Shown here: in pieces, positions 1 through 5,187 of the stretch
How positions within the stretch are numbered: the stretch's first letter is position 1
Layout: every line of letters starts with the position of its first letter
Origin: Candidatus Poribacteria bacterium
GTDB taxonomy: Bacteria; Poribacteria; WGA-4E; WGA-3G
Assembly (NCBI GenBank): GCA_009845505.1
Contig: VXZL01000104.1
Location: 1-5,187 of the forward strand
Direction: 5' to 3'
Length of the DNA stretch: 5,187 bases
Translations under genes and position numbers: made by a program
Notes under the pieces: generated by a model
The model's database searches: none
Told to the model about the DNA's origin: nothing
What the model saw: only the letters and a program-made list of their open reading frames with translations

Positions 1-1879
1 GTATCAGCACGGCATAGATGACGAGTTGGCTCGCTCCCCCGTCTTTTGGTGAGACGGCAACCGCTGCGGTCTCTTGGATTGCGCTGACGACATTAAGGAC
101 TTCCTCAATCTCTGCGGAACTTATTTTAATACCACTCAGATTCATCGTATCGTCAACACGACCGAGTACCCGATACTTAGTCCCCTCCAGCCAAGGTTCA
201 GTATCAAAGCCGTTACCTAACCGTTCAAGTGCATCGCCGTGACGACGCAGATTCGGTCCTGGCGTTCCTGCGAAGTAGACCTCATTGTGATCGGCGTTAA
301 GGAGACTTGTAGAGAGACCGAGGGAGGGTGGCACGATAAAGACTTCGCCGTTGTCAACTGGATTTCCTTCATCATCGCAGAGTAAGAAATCCAAACCGAG
401 TGCGGGTGTTGTGAAGGTCGAAGGTGCAGCGGGTTGAACCCGCGTCCCGGTCACATAACCGCCCCCGATTTCGGTGCCGCCGCAGTATTCAATTACCGGT
501 TTGTAACCCGCCAAGGACATCAGGTACAGCATTTCCTCTGGGTTAGAGCATTCGCCTGTTGAACTAAACGCTCGGATTGCCTGCCAATCAAGTCCATGCA
601 TGCAGTCAGTATTTTTCCATGCCCGGACAAGCGTCGGCACGACACCGAGCATACTCACTTTCGCGTCCTGCACAAATACGCCAAAGTCGCGACCTGTCGG
701 TACGCCGTCGTACAAGGCGATAGTCGCTTTATTGATAAGGCTTGCGTAGATGAGCCATGGACCCATCATCCAACCGAGGTTTGTATACCACGCAAGCACG
801 TCACCTGCATGAATGTCGTGGTGTAGGTGAGCATCCGCAGCGCATTTGATGGGGGTGGTATGTGTCCACGGAATCGCTTTAGGTTCGCCGGTGGTTCCAG
901 AGGAAAATAAAATATTAGTATGTGCATCAGGATCGCACGGGACAGCAGTAAAAGTCTCTATTTCACTGAGAAAGTCGTTCCACGTTATATCCTCCTCCCG
1001 CTCGTTCTGTGCGATGGTATTATTGCCTTCATTTGAAAAGAGAATGGCTTTCGGTGCGTTCGCAGCAATCACTTTCTCATATAAAGGCAAGTGTTTCCCT
1101 GCCCTATTGATGTAATCCTGCGTGAAGATGGCTTTTGCTTTGCCTATTCGGAGACGCGTGGCTATTTCATCTGGTGCGAAACTGTCGGCGATTCCGACGA
1201 CAACACATCCTGCCTTAACGATTCCGAGGTAGATAGCGACAGATTCAGCGTTCATCGGCATATCAATCGCCACCGCATCTCCGGGTTTTAGTCCAATATC
1301 TACAAGTCCATTTGCGACTCGATTCGTAAGGCATGCCAATTCGTGATAGGTAAGCGTTACGAGGTTATCCTCGCCTTCGCGTTGTGCAATAATCGCGATG
1401 GCATCATTGGTGGCACTGAAGCAGCTATCGACGATGTTGAGTTTCGCGAGGTGTGTTGCAGTGCCTGTTGCGTCTTTTTGTGCTTCGGTATTTGTTTCAG
1501 TTGCGTTAATGCCCAGTCTGTCAATCATCATCTGCCAGAATGTGTCTCGGTTGGCAATTGACCACGCGTGGAGTTCAGGATAGGTTTTGATGGAGAGTTC
1601 CGTCATAAGATGCGTGATGTTCGCTTCGGTAATGTCTTCGTCGGTAGGAAACCACGCCGGTGGGGGGCCGTATGTTGCGTGATCGAAGTCGGCGTACACG
1701 GTGTCGTAAAGGAGTTGGTGGAGTGCAAAGGGGTGTTCTGGTCTGAGGATATAGCGCGATATTTCGTACCAACAGGCTGTCGGCGACTGTGTTGACATGA
1801 GTCGGTTGACGGTTTCTGCTATCTTTGATGCTTCTACCTTTTCCAATCCGCAGGCGATGAGTTGTTCAGAGGTTAGCAT
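1..1879 (-). CDS. Acyl-activating enzyme (AMP-binding acyl-CoA synthetase), AAE17/AAE18-like; 3' end outside window
   Basis: It likely activates a carboxylic acid with ATP to an acyl-adenylate and then transfers it to CoA in the cytoplasm; the substrate is not readable from the sequence. An uninterrupted minus frame gives 626 residues. Visible motifs are the phosphate-binding loop SSGTTGEPK (326-334), the adenine-binding YCGGTEIGGG (465-474), the ribose-binding RHGD (546-549) and the hinge region GRVDDTMNLSG (573-583). From memory, the whole chain, including an N-terminal region with PFALHQLLY (50-58) and IDMPMN (205-210), resembles plant peroxisomal AAE17/AAE18 (about 720 residues) more than ordinary acetyl-CoA synthetase. 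Roughly 100 residues, including the catalytic lysine of the C-terminal domain, lie beyond the left edge. The ATG start is preceded by AAGGA at 1892-1896 with a rather long 12-base spacer. The gene begins 19 bases after the Uma2 stop and may share its transcript. Family assignment is secure; the AAE17/18 subgroup is recalled, not searched. Confidence 0.9.
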   Translation of the reverse strand, partial: MLTSEQLIACGLEKVEASKIAETVNRLMSTQSPTACWYEISRYILRPEHPFALHQLLYDTVYADFDHATYGPPPAWFPTDEDITEANITHLMTELSIKTYPELHAWSIANRDTFWQMMIDRLGINATETNTEAQKDATGTATHLAKLNIVDSCFSATNDAIAIIAQREGEDNLVTLTYHELACLTNRVANGLVDIGLKPGDAVAIDMPMNAESVAIYLGIVKAGCVVVGIADSFAPDEIATRLRIGKAKAIFTQDYINRAGKHLPLYEKVIAANAPKAILFSNEGNNTIAQNEREEDITWNDFLSEIETFTAVPCDPDAHTNILFSSGTTGEPKAIPWTHTTPIKCAADAHLHHDIHAGDVLAWYTNLGWMMGPWLIYASLINKATIALYDGVPTGRDFGVFVQDAKVSMLGVVPTLVRAWKNTDCMHGLDWQAIRAFSSTGECSNPEEMLYLMSLAGYKPVIEYCGGTEIGGGYVTGTRVQPAAPSTFTTPALGLDFLLCDDEGNPVDNGEVFIVPPSLGLSTSLLNADHNEVYFAGTPGPNLRRHGDALERLGNGFDTEPWLEGTKYRVLGRVDDTMNLSGIKISSAEIEEVLNVVSAIQETAAVAVSPKDGGASQLVIYAVLI

Positions 1880-1898
1880 GCGACGCGCGTTTCCTTTT

Positions 1899-2504
1899 TT
1901 AGACGTTACGGGTAGCTGGGAGGGTATCATCTGTTTCCAATTCAACGAATCTGTAGATTTGATTCAAGGAGAGTTCTGCCCCGATTGAAACAAATGGTAA
2001 TACATCCGCAAGCGCGCGAAATTCGCTGAGGAGCCACTGTTCATCTTGACGAAGATAATGCTCAACTCGAACCTGATCCTGCGAAATCAGGATATATTCT
2101 TGCAGTGATTCTAATTGCCGATAATGTGCGAATTTCTCGCCCCGGTCGTAGCTTTCGGTTGACTCAGAAAGCACTGCAACAATGACCTGCGGGTTGGTGA
2201 GTATGTCAAGAACGTCATCTTCAAAGCGAGGTCTATCACAGGTAACAGCAATATCTGGATAGAAATAGGAGACTCCCGCACCAATGCCGACGCGCATATC
2301 ACTGGCATAGACTCTACATCCGCGTTCCGTCACTTGGTTGTAAAGTCCATTTGCCGTATTCATCGTGATAAGATTATGTTCATTACTGGCACCCGACATT
2401 GCGACGATCTCACCGCTGAGGTATTCGCTTTTGAGCGTCGCCTTGCGTTCGGCAGCGATGTATTCTTCGGGGGTTAGATAGGTTCGGGCTGCAATGGATG
2501 ACAT
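1899..2504 (-). CDS. Uma2-family PD-(D/E)XK endonuclease-like protein, possibly inactive
   Basis: This 201-residue protein has the Uma2 layout: TPEEY (11-15), SEYLSGEIVAMSGAS (26-40) followed by H43, YPDIAV (82-87) with the putative metal-binding Asp84, VLSESTESYDRGEK (111-124) with the putative catalytic Lys124, and a final strand region LQEYILIS (134-141). The family belongs to the restriction-endonuclease fold and is often multicopy; its cellular role is poorly known. The oddity is residue 110: the family normally reads EVLS, here AVLS, so the acidic residue of the D...E...K set is missing (codon GCA at 2177-2175, one base from GAA). ATG at 2504 is preferred because AGGA lies 7 bases upstream. 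A TTG at 2525 in frame would add seven residues (MIEQDTH) but has no Shine-Dalgarno sequence. It is transcribed away from the small gene at 2669 and lies just upstream of the synthetase. Loss of activity is inference; the rest of the protein is intact. Confidence 0.92.
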   Translation of the reverse strand: MSSIAARTYLTPEEYIAAERKATLKSEYLSGEIVAMSGASNEHNLITMNTANGLYNQVTERGCRVYASDMRVGIGAGVSYFYPDIAVTCDRPRFEDDVLDILTNPQVIVAVLSESTESYDRGEKFAHYRQLESLQEYILISQDQVRVEHYLRQDEQWLLSEFRALADVLPFVSIGAELSLNQIYRFVELETDDTLPATRNV

Positions 2505-2511
2505 GTGGGTA

Positions 2512-2515
2512 TCCT
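2512..2515 (-). promoter_or_regulatory. Ribosome binding site that decides the Uma2 start
   Basis: On the minus strand AGGA sits 7 bases before the ATG at 2504. The alternative TTG at 2525 is preceded by a pyrimidine-rich stretch without purine complementarity to 16S rRNA, so the ATG is favoured. The match is short (4 bases). Confidence 0.55.
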
Positions 2516-2549
2516 GCTCTATCAACTAACTTAGGGTGAGATTCAGTAA

Positions 2550-2578
2550 TTGACAGTATAACATACCAATGGTAAAAT
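2550..2578 (+). promoter_or_regulatory. Sigma70-type promoter for the small acidic protein gene
   Basis: A perfect -35 TTGACA (2550-2555) is followed by exactly 17 bases and a -10 TAAAAT (2573-2578, five of six consensus bases). The expected transcription start is near 2585, giving a leader of about 84 bases before the ATG at 2669 that contains the hairpin at 2606-2627. It is the best promoter match noticed in the window. It overlaps the opposite-strand promoter of the Uma2 gene almost completely. Confidence 0.65.
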
Positions 2579-2583
2579 TACAA
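2555..2583 (-). promoter_or_regulatory. Divergent sigma70-type promoter for the Uma2 gene (extended -10)
   Basis: Read on the minus strand there is a -35 TTGTAA (2583-2578), a 17-base spacer and a -10 TATACT (2560-2555), preceded by TGT (2563-2561), which makes an extended -10 (TGnTATACT). The -35 matches consensus at four of six positions and the -10 at five of six. Expected start near 2548, about 44 bases before the Uma2 ATG. It shares nearly all its footprint with the plus-strand promoter. Confidence 0.55.
2564..2574. promoter_or_regulatory. Candidate operator palindrome in the shared promoter spacer
   Basis: TACCA-A-TGGTA is a perfect 5-base inverted repeat around one central base. It lies between the -35 and -10 elements of both divergent promoters, so a protein bound there would block both. 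No regulator is identified. The palindrome is short enough to occur by chance; its position is the main argument. Confidence 0.35.
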
Positions 2584-2599
2584 CAATTCTACAGAGATG

Positions 2600-2627
2600 A
2601 AAAAGGGCGAGGTTAGGAAACCTCGCC
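2600..2627 (-). terminator. GC-rich hairpin with U-tract on the minus strand; terminator-like
   Basis: GGCGAGGTT (2606-2614) pairs perfectly with AACCTCGCC (2619-2627) around the loop AGGA. On the minus strand the stem is followed by C and then five T (2604-2600), as in an intrinsic terminator. On the plus strand it is followed by AGC and six A, so it would not terminate there. It would stop transcripts that read out of the cysteine desulfurase gene, through the antisense of the small gene, before they reach the Uma2 promoter. It also lies in the leader of the small gene, about 20 bases after the predicted start. It might instead be a dispersed palindromic repeat of the genome. Confidence 0.5.
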
Positions 2628-2650
2628 AGCAAAAAACGAGAATGCTTTGA

Positions 2651-2662
2651 AAAGGAGAAAGG
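2651..2662 (+). promoter_or_regulatory. Ribosome binding site of the small acidic protein gene
   Basis: The purine-rich stretch AAAGGAGAAAGG offers two Shine-Dalgarno options: GGAG (2654-2657), 11 bases from the ATG, and AAAGG (2658-2662), 6 bases from it. Both support the ATG at 2669 and suggest that the gene is well translated. Confidence 0.65.
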
Positions 2663-2668
2663 TAGACG

Positions 2669-2899
2669 ATGAAAAAACAGAATGAGTTTCCACCCGGTTG
2701 GGATGAAGAACGTGTCCAGAGTGTCATCGCATACTACGACCAACAGACAGAGGATGAAGCCGTTGCCGAAGCTGAAGAAGCGTTGGAAAATGAAACCAGT
2801 GTCCTCATAGAAGTTCCCATCGAGCTCGTTCCTGCTGTGCGTGAATTGATTGCTAAGCACGCCGCAGAAAATCCACTACAGCCGGAACAAAGTTCCTAA
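2669..2899 (+). CDS. Small acidic protein of unknown function, antitoxin-like in appearance
   Basis: This 76-residue protein is strongly acidic (about 18 Asp/Glu against 5 Lys/Arg). Three parts can be seen: an N-terminal FPPGWDEERVQSVIAYYDQ (7-25), an acidic stretch TEDEAVAEAEEALENE (27-42) likely to be helical, and a short strand VLIEVP (45-50) running into helix IELVPAVRELIAKH (51-64). No signal peptide or membrane segment is visible. I recall small proteins with the FPPGWDEERV start and the ELVP.VRELIAKH ending as a recurrent uncharacterised group in environmental bacteria, sometimes looking like antitoxins; I cannot name a characterised member. Promoter, ribosome binding site and codon structure support a real gene. 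No partner toxin gene follows: the next gene is convergent and ends 7 bases away. The nearest possible partner is the divergent Uma2 gene. Function is not assigned. Confidence 0.78.
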   Translation: MKKQNEFPPGWDEERVQSVIAYYDQQTEDEAVAEAEEALENETSVLIEVPIELVPAVRELIAKHAAENPLQPEQSS

Positions 2900-2906
2900 C
2901 GCTTTG

Positions 2907-4058
2907 CTATTCAGGTGCTAATGCCCGCAACCGATCGACGACCCTTGTAACCTCATCAGCAACAATATCCACCTCTTCAGCCGTGTTGTAGCGTCCCAAG
3001 CCGAAACGGACAGCCGTCAACGCCAATTCATTCGGAACTCCCATTGCAACCAAGACATGTGATGCCTTCACCGACTCCGAATCACATGCAGACCCTGTGG
3101 ATACCGCAACACGCTTAAGCCCCATCAGTAAAGCATGACTTTGCACACCCGCAAAACAGAGATTCAGATTGCCCGGGAGCCGTTGTTTCGGGTGTCCGTT
3201 GAGATGAATGTCATCTAAGTTTTCTCTGAGTTTCTGATGAAGTGCGCCGCGTAAGGTAGACACATTACTTTTTCCCGATGCCATGTAATTTTTAGAAAGT
3301 TCGCACGCCGCACCTAAACCGACAATCCCTGCGACGTTCAGTGTGCCGGGTCGCACCCCTGATTCCTGTCCGCCGCCGTAGAAAAGCGAGCGAGGCTGAG
3401 GGATGTCGCGACGCAGATAAAGCGCACCAATCCCCTTCGGACCGTAAATTTTGTGTGCCGTCAAGGATGCCAAATCCACACCGAGCCTTTTCATATCCGA
3501 CGGCAACTGTCCAATCCCCTGTACGGCATCTGAATGGAAAAGCACACCGTGTTTCGCAGCCACAGCCGCAATATCGGATATCGGGTTTATCGTGCCGACC
3601 TCGTTATTCGCATACATGAAACTCATCACGGTCGTCTCTGAGGTTATCGCTGCTTCAACATCATCAGGACTGACCCTCCCGTATTTGTCTACGGGGAGAT
3701 ATGTCGTCTTAAATCCTTCAGCCTCTAAGGCGTGGCATGTATCGAGGATTGCGTGATGCTCCGCTGCGCTTGTAATGATGTGGTTTCCCTTGTTTCTACA
3801 AGCGTAGGCGATGCCCCTGACGGCGAGGTTGTCCGATTCAGTCGCGCCACTGGTAAAGAATATCTCTTCAGCTGAGCATCCAAGCAGTCCAGCGACTTGG
3901 TTACGCGCCTTCTCTACAGCGTCTTTCGCCATCGTGCCGAATGAATGTGTACTGGAAGCGTTGCCGAAATGCGTCGTGAGGTGCGGCATCATCGCTTCCA
4001 ACACTTCGGGTGCGATTGGCGTTGTTGCATGGTTGTCCATGTAGATGAGGTTATTCAT
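2907..4058 (-). CDS. Cysteine desulfurase, group I (NifS/IscS type), short form
   Basis: This PLP enzyme removes sulfur from L-cysteine to give alanine and an enzyme-bound persulfide, used for Fe-S clusters or tRNA thiolation in the cytoplasm. The 383-residue chain shows the fold-type I aminotransferase class V signature: YMDNHATTP (6-14), GATES (71-75), PLP-stacking His101 in AEHHAIL, Asp177 and Gln180 in HSDAVQ, Schiff-base Lys203 in AHKIYGPKG, and the catalytic loop STGSACDSES (320-329) with Cys325. The extended loop is of group I type. It ends about 20 residues short of E. coli IscS (404), lacking the tail that contacts IscU, and so resembles short NifS-like enzymes of other phyla. The first ATG is kept because the family needs residues before the DNHATTP strand, though its ribosome binding site is weak (AAAAGAAA). 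No iscU, iscR or mnmA is nearby. The gene converges on the small acidic protein gene. Confidence 0.96.
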   Translation of the reverse strand: MNNLIYMDNHATTPIAPEVLEAMMPHLTTHFGNASSTHSFGTMAKDAVEKARNQVAGLLGCSAEEIFFTSGATESDNLAVRGIAYACRNKGNHIITSAAEHHAILDTCHALEAEGFKTTYLPVDKYGRVSPDDVEAAITSETTVMSFMYANNEVGTINPISDIAAVAAKHGVLFHSDAVQGIGQLPSDMKRLGVDLASLTAHKIYGPKGIGALYLRRDIPQPRSLFYGGGQESGVRPGTLNVAGIVGLGAACELSKNYMASGKSNVSTLRGALHQKLRENLDDIHLNGHPKQRLPGNLNLCFAGVQSHALLMGLKRVAVSTGSACDSESVKASHVLVAMGVPNELALTAVRFGLGRYNTAEEVDIVADEVTRVVDRLRALAPE

Positions 4059-4107
4059 CGGTGTAATTTCTTTTGTAAAGCGTACTTATATTGAAAAGGT
4101 GGTGAAC

Positions 4108-4124
4108 GGCGCACGGAGTGCGCC
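4108..4124. repeat. GC-rich intergenic hairpin
   Basis: GGCGCAC (4108-4114) pairs with GTGCGCC (4118-4124) around GGA. On the minus strand it starts 8 bases after the oxidoreductase stop codon, but no T-run follows directly (the next T-run is about 10 bases on), so it is a poor intrinsic terminator. It may stabilise the 3' end of the message or be a copy of a dispersed palindromic element. The rest of the 74-base gap (4059-4132) shows an AT-rich stretch with a TATAAG on the minus strand but no convincing -35. Confidence 0.5.
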
Positions 4125-4132
4125 TACTACTT

Positions 4133-5170
4133 TTAAAGCCGCTCTCTGAACATGTCAATCATACCATCAGGTGGGTCAAACGGCAATTCGACGATTGTGT
4201 TCGTTAGTCCACTGTAGTAAATGCCCAGAAGCAGGTTGAATTCAGCGAGGGATTGCTTGAGATGCGTCGGATGTACCTTACTCTCATCGTCAAGCCATTC
4301 AAAAACTGCGTCGGTAAGTCCACCTTGCGCGATGACATCCTGATCGCCGTAGCTTAGGGCCCCGCCTTCGTATCCAGTGCCCGGTAGATTACGTTCCCAA
4401 CTTTCAAACCGCCAGTGAACGAATCCTGTCTCACCGAACACACAGACGCGTTTGTGTCTATTGTTTGAGGTGTCGGGTAGCACGCGGGGTGCCATTTCTG
4501 GACCGAATGCGACTGAAGCTTGCACGCCGTTTGCGTAAGTGACGAGTGCTGTAGCATTTGCAGGTGAAGGTTGCGCCGAATCGAGTTGTCCGGCTCCGGA
4601 GATTTGCCCCTGCACCTTCACCGGACGCGAATTATCGATATAAGAAGACACGAGTTGTAGGACGTGTGGTGCCTGATCGACGGGTGGGTTGCGTGCGCTT
4701 GCTTCTATAAATTTAATCGCTCCGATTTTTCCTTCGGCGACATCTTGTTTGAGTGTGAGGTTCTGTGGGTGGAAATTGAGTTGTGTGTTAACGACGAACT
4801 TCGTTTTCGTGCGTTCGGCGAGTTCAGAGATCTGCCGCCAGTCTTCACTCTCGACAGCAATCGGTTTTTCGACGATAGCTGCAGGCACGCCGTGTTCAGA
4901 GGCTTGATTCATGAGTGGATAACGAATGCGTTCGTTGCTGCCTCGTAGGACGGGTGCGGTAACGATGTGTAGTAGATCCGGTTTTTCTTTTGATAGCATT
5001 TCGTCGAGGTCGGTATAACGGGCATCAATCCCGAATTCATCGCCGAAGTCGTTGAGCAGGTCTTCCTTCATATCGCAGATCGCAGCGAGTTTACCGCCCT
5101 TGACGTGTTGATAGGCGCGAGCGTGCCCGCGTGCACGTCCCCGACACCCCAAAATCGCGCTTTTGTACAT
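4133..5170 (-). CDS. Gfo/Idh/MocA-family NAD-dependent oxidoreductase
   Basis: Members of this family oxidise or reduce sugars, inositols and related polyols with a nicotinamide cofactor in the cytoplasm; the substrate here cannot be told. The 345-residue chain has an N-terminal Rossmann domain (about 1-125) with AILGCRGRARGH (5-16), an acid Asp33 at the end of the second strand (AAICD) consistent with NAD binding, the family motif EKPIA (101-105) with Lys102, and a C-terminal alpha/beta domain in which DQAPHVLQL (165-173) supplies the likely catalytic Asp165 and His169. Length is normal. The glycine motif is unusual: where relatives usually read GCGGRGRG, this has GCRGRARG, with Arg for the second glycine. 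ATG at 5170 follows AAAGGAG with a 6-base spacer. It lies 74 bases upstream of the desulfurase gene on the same strand, with a hairpin between. Family secure, substrate unknown. Confidence 0.94.
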   Translation of the reverse strand: MYKSAILGCRGRARGHARAYQHVKGGKLAAICDMKEDLLNDFGDEFGIDARYTDLDEMLSKEKPDLLHIVTAPVLRGSNERIRYPLMNQASEHGVPAAIVEKPIAVESEDWRQISELAERTKTKFVVNTQLNFHPQNLTLKQDVAEGKIGAIKFIEASARNPPVDQAPHVLQLVSSYIDNSRPVKVQGQISGAGQLDSAQPSPANATALVTYANGVQASVAFGPEMAPRVLPDTSNNRHKRVCVFGETGFVHWRFESWERNLPGTGYEGGALSYGDQDVIAQGGLTDAVFEWLDDESKVHPTHLKQSLAEFNLLLGIYYSGLTNTIVELPFDPPDGMIDMFRERL

Positions 5171-5176
5171 AGTTTT

Positions 5177-5183
5177 CTCCTTT
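5177..5183 (-). promoter_or_regulatory. Strong ribosome binding site of the oxidoreductase
   Basis: On the minus strand AAAGGAG lies 6 bases before the ATG at 5170, the best Shine-Dalgarno match in the window. It fixes the start of the oxidoreductase. The promoter lies beyond the right edge. Confidence 0.85.
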
Positions 5184-5187
5184 ATAC

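Noticed and set aside
429..443. Perfect palindrome GCGGGTTGAACCCGC
   Set aside because: It lies inside the synthetase coding region, in a stretch that aligns without insertion to recalled plant relatives, so it is most likely a coincidence of codons and not an inserted repeat.
596..1795. Several plus-strand open frames of 60-90 residues
   Set aside because: They lie antisense to the continuous synthetase frame, which shows family motifs throughout; their translations have no recognisable features.
2505..2525. TTG start for the Uma2 gene, adding seven residues
   Set aside because: There is no Shine-Dalgarno sequence before it, whereas AGGA lies 7 bases before the internal ATG; the added residues do not resemble the family's N terminus.
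2543..2860. A minus-strand open frame of 105 residues opposite the small acidic protein
   Set aside because: It is antisense to a gene with a good promoter and ribosome binding site, its hydrophobic composition is that expected of the reverse complement of an acidic protein, and it has no visible start signals.
3341..4044. Plus-strand open frames of 77-101 residues opposite the desulfurase gene
   Set aside because: They are shadows of a well-conserved gene on the minus strand.
4059..4100. Possible promoter for the desulfurase on the minus strand (TATAAG)
   Set aside because: No acceptable -35 hexamer lies 16-18 bases upstream, so the -10-like hexamer alone is not enough in AT-rich DNA.
4664..4948. 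Plus-strand open frame of 94 residues opposite the oxidoreductase
   Set aside because: It is antisense to the conserved EKP-containing part of the oxidoreductase and has no ribosome binding site or known motif.

Overview
The window looks like chromosomal DNA of an uncultured environmental bacterium of intermediate GC content. The mix of genes (a Gfo/Idh/MocA oxidoreductase, a Uma2 nuclease, a short group-I cysteine desulfurase, a plant AAE17/18-type acyl-activating enzyme) and short GC-rich hairpins between genes recalls Candidatus Poribacteria. That placement is an impression from protein style and was not tested.

Layout. Positions 1-1879 (minus) hold the first 626 residues of an acyl-CoA synthetase of the AMP-binding superfamily, whose 3' end runs off the left edge. 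Just upstream of it, 1899-2504 (minus) encodes a Uma2-family PD-(D/E)XK protein whose usual Glu of the EVLS motif is Ala. A 164-base intergenic region (2505-2668) follows. It holds two overlapping divergent sigma70-type promoters, a small palindrome in their shared spacer, and a strong hairpin. The plus promoter drives a 76-residue acidic protein (2669-2899). That gene converges with only 7 bases separation on a cysteine desulfurase (2907-4058, minus). Upstream of the desulfurase, after a 74-base gap with a second GC-rich hairpin, lies a Gfo/Idh/MocA-family oxidoreductase (4133-5170, minus) with a very good ribosome binding site at the right edge.

How the parts relate. The oxidoreductase and desulfurase are co-directional but share no obvious pathway. 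The Uma2 gene and the synthetase are 19 bases apart and may be co-transcribed. The most interesting part is the divergent Uma2/small-acidic-protein pair. Two promoters there occupy almost the same DNA, so polymerase binding should be mutually exclusive, and a palindrome lies where a repressor would block both. The antitoxin-like look of the small protein makes an autoregulated module conceivable, but this is inference. I see no CRISPR array, RNA gene, insertion sequence or phage gene, and no clear-cut new system.
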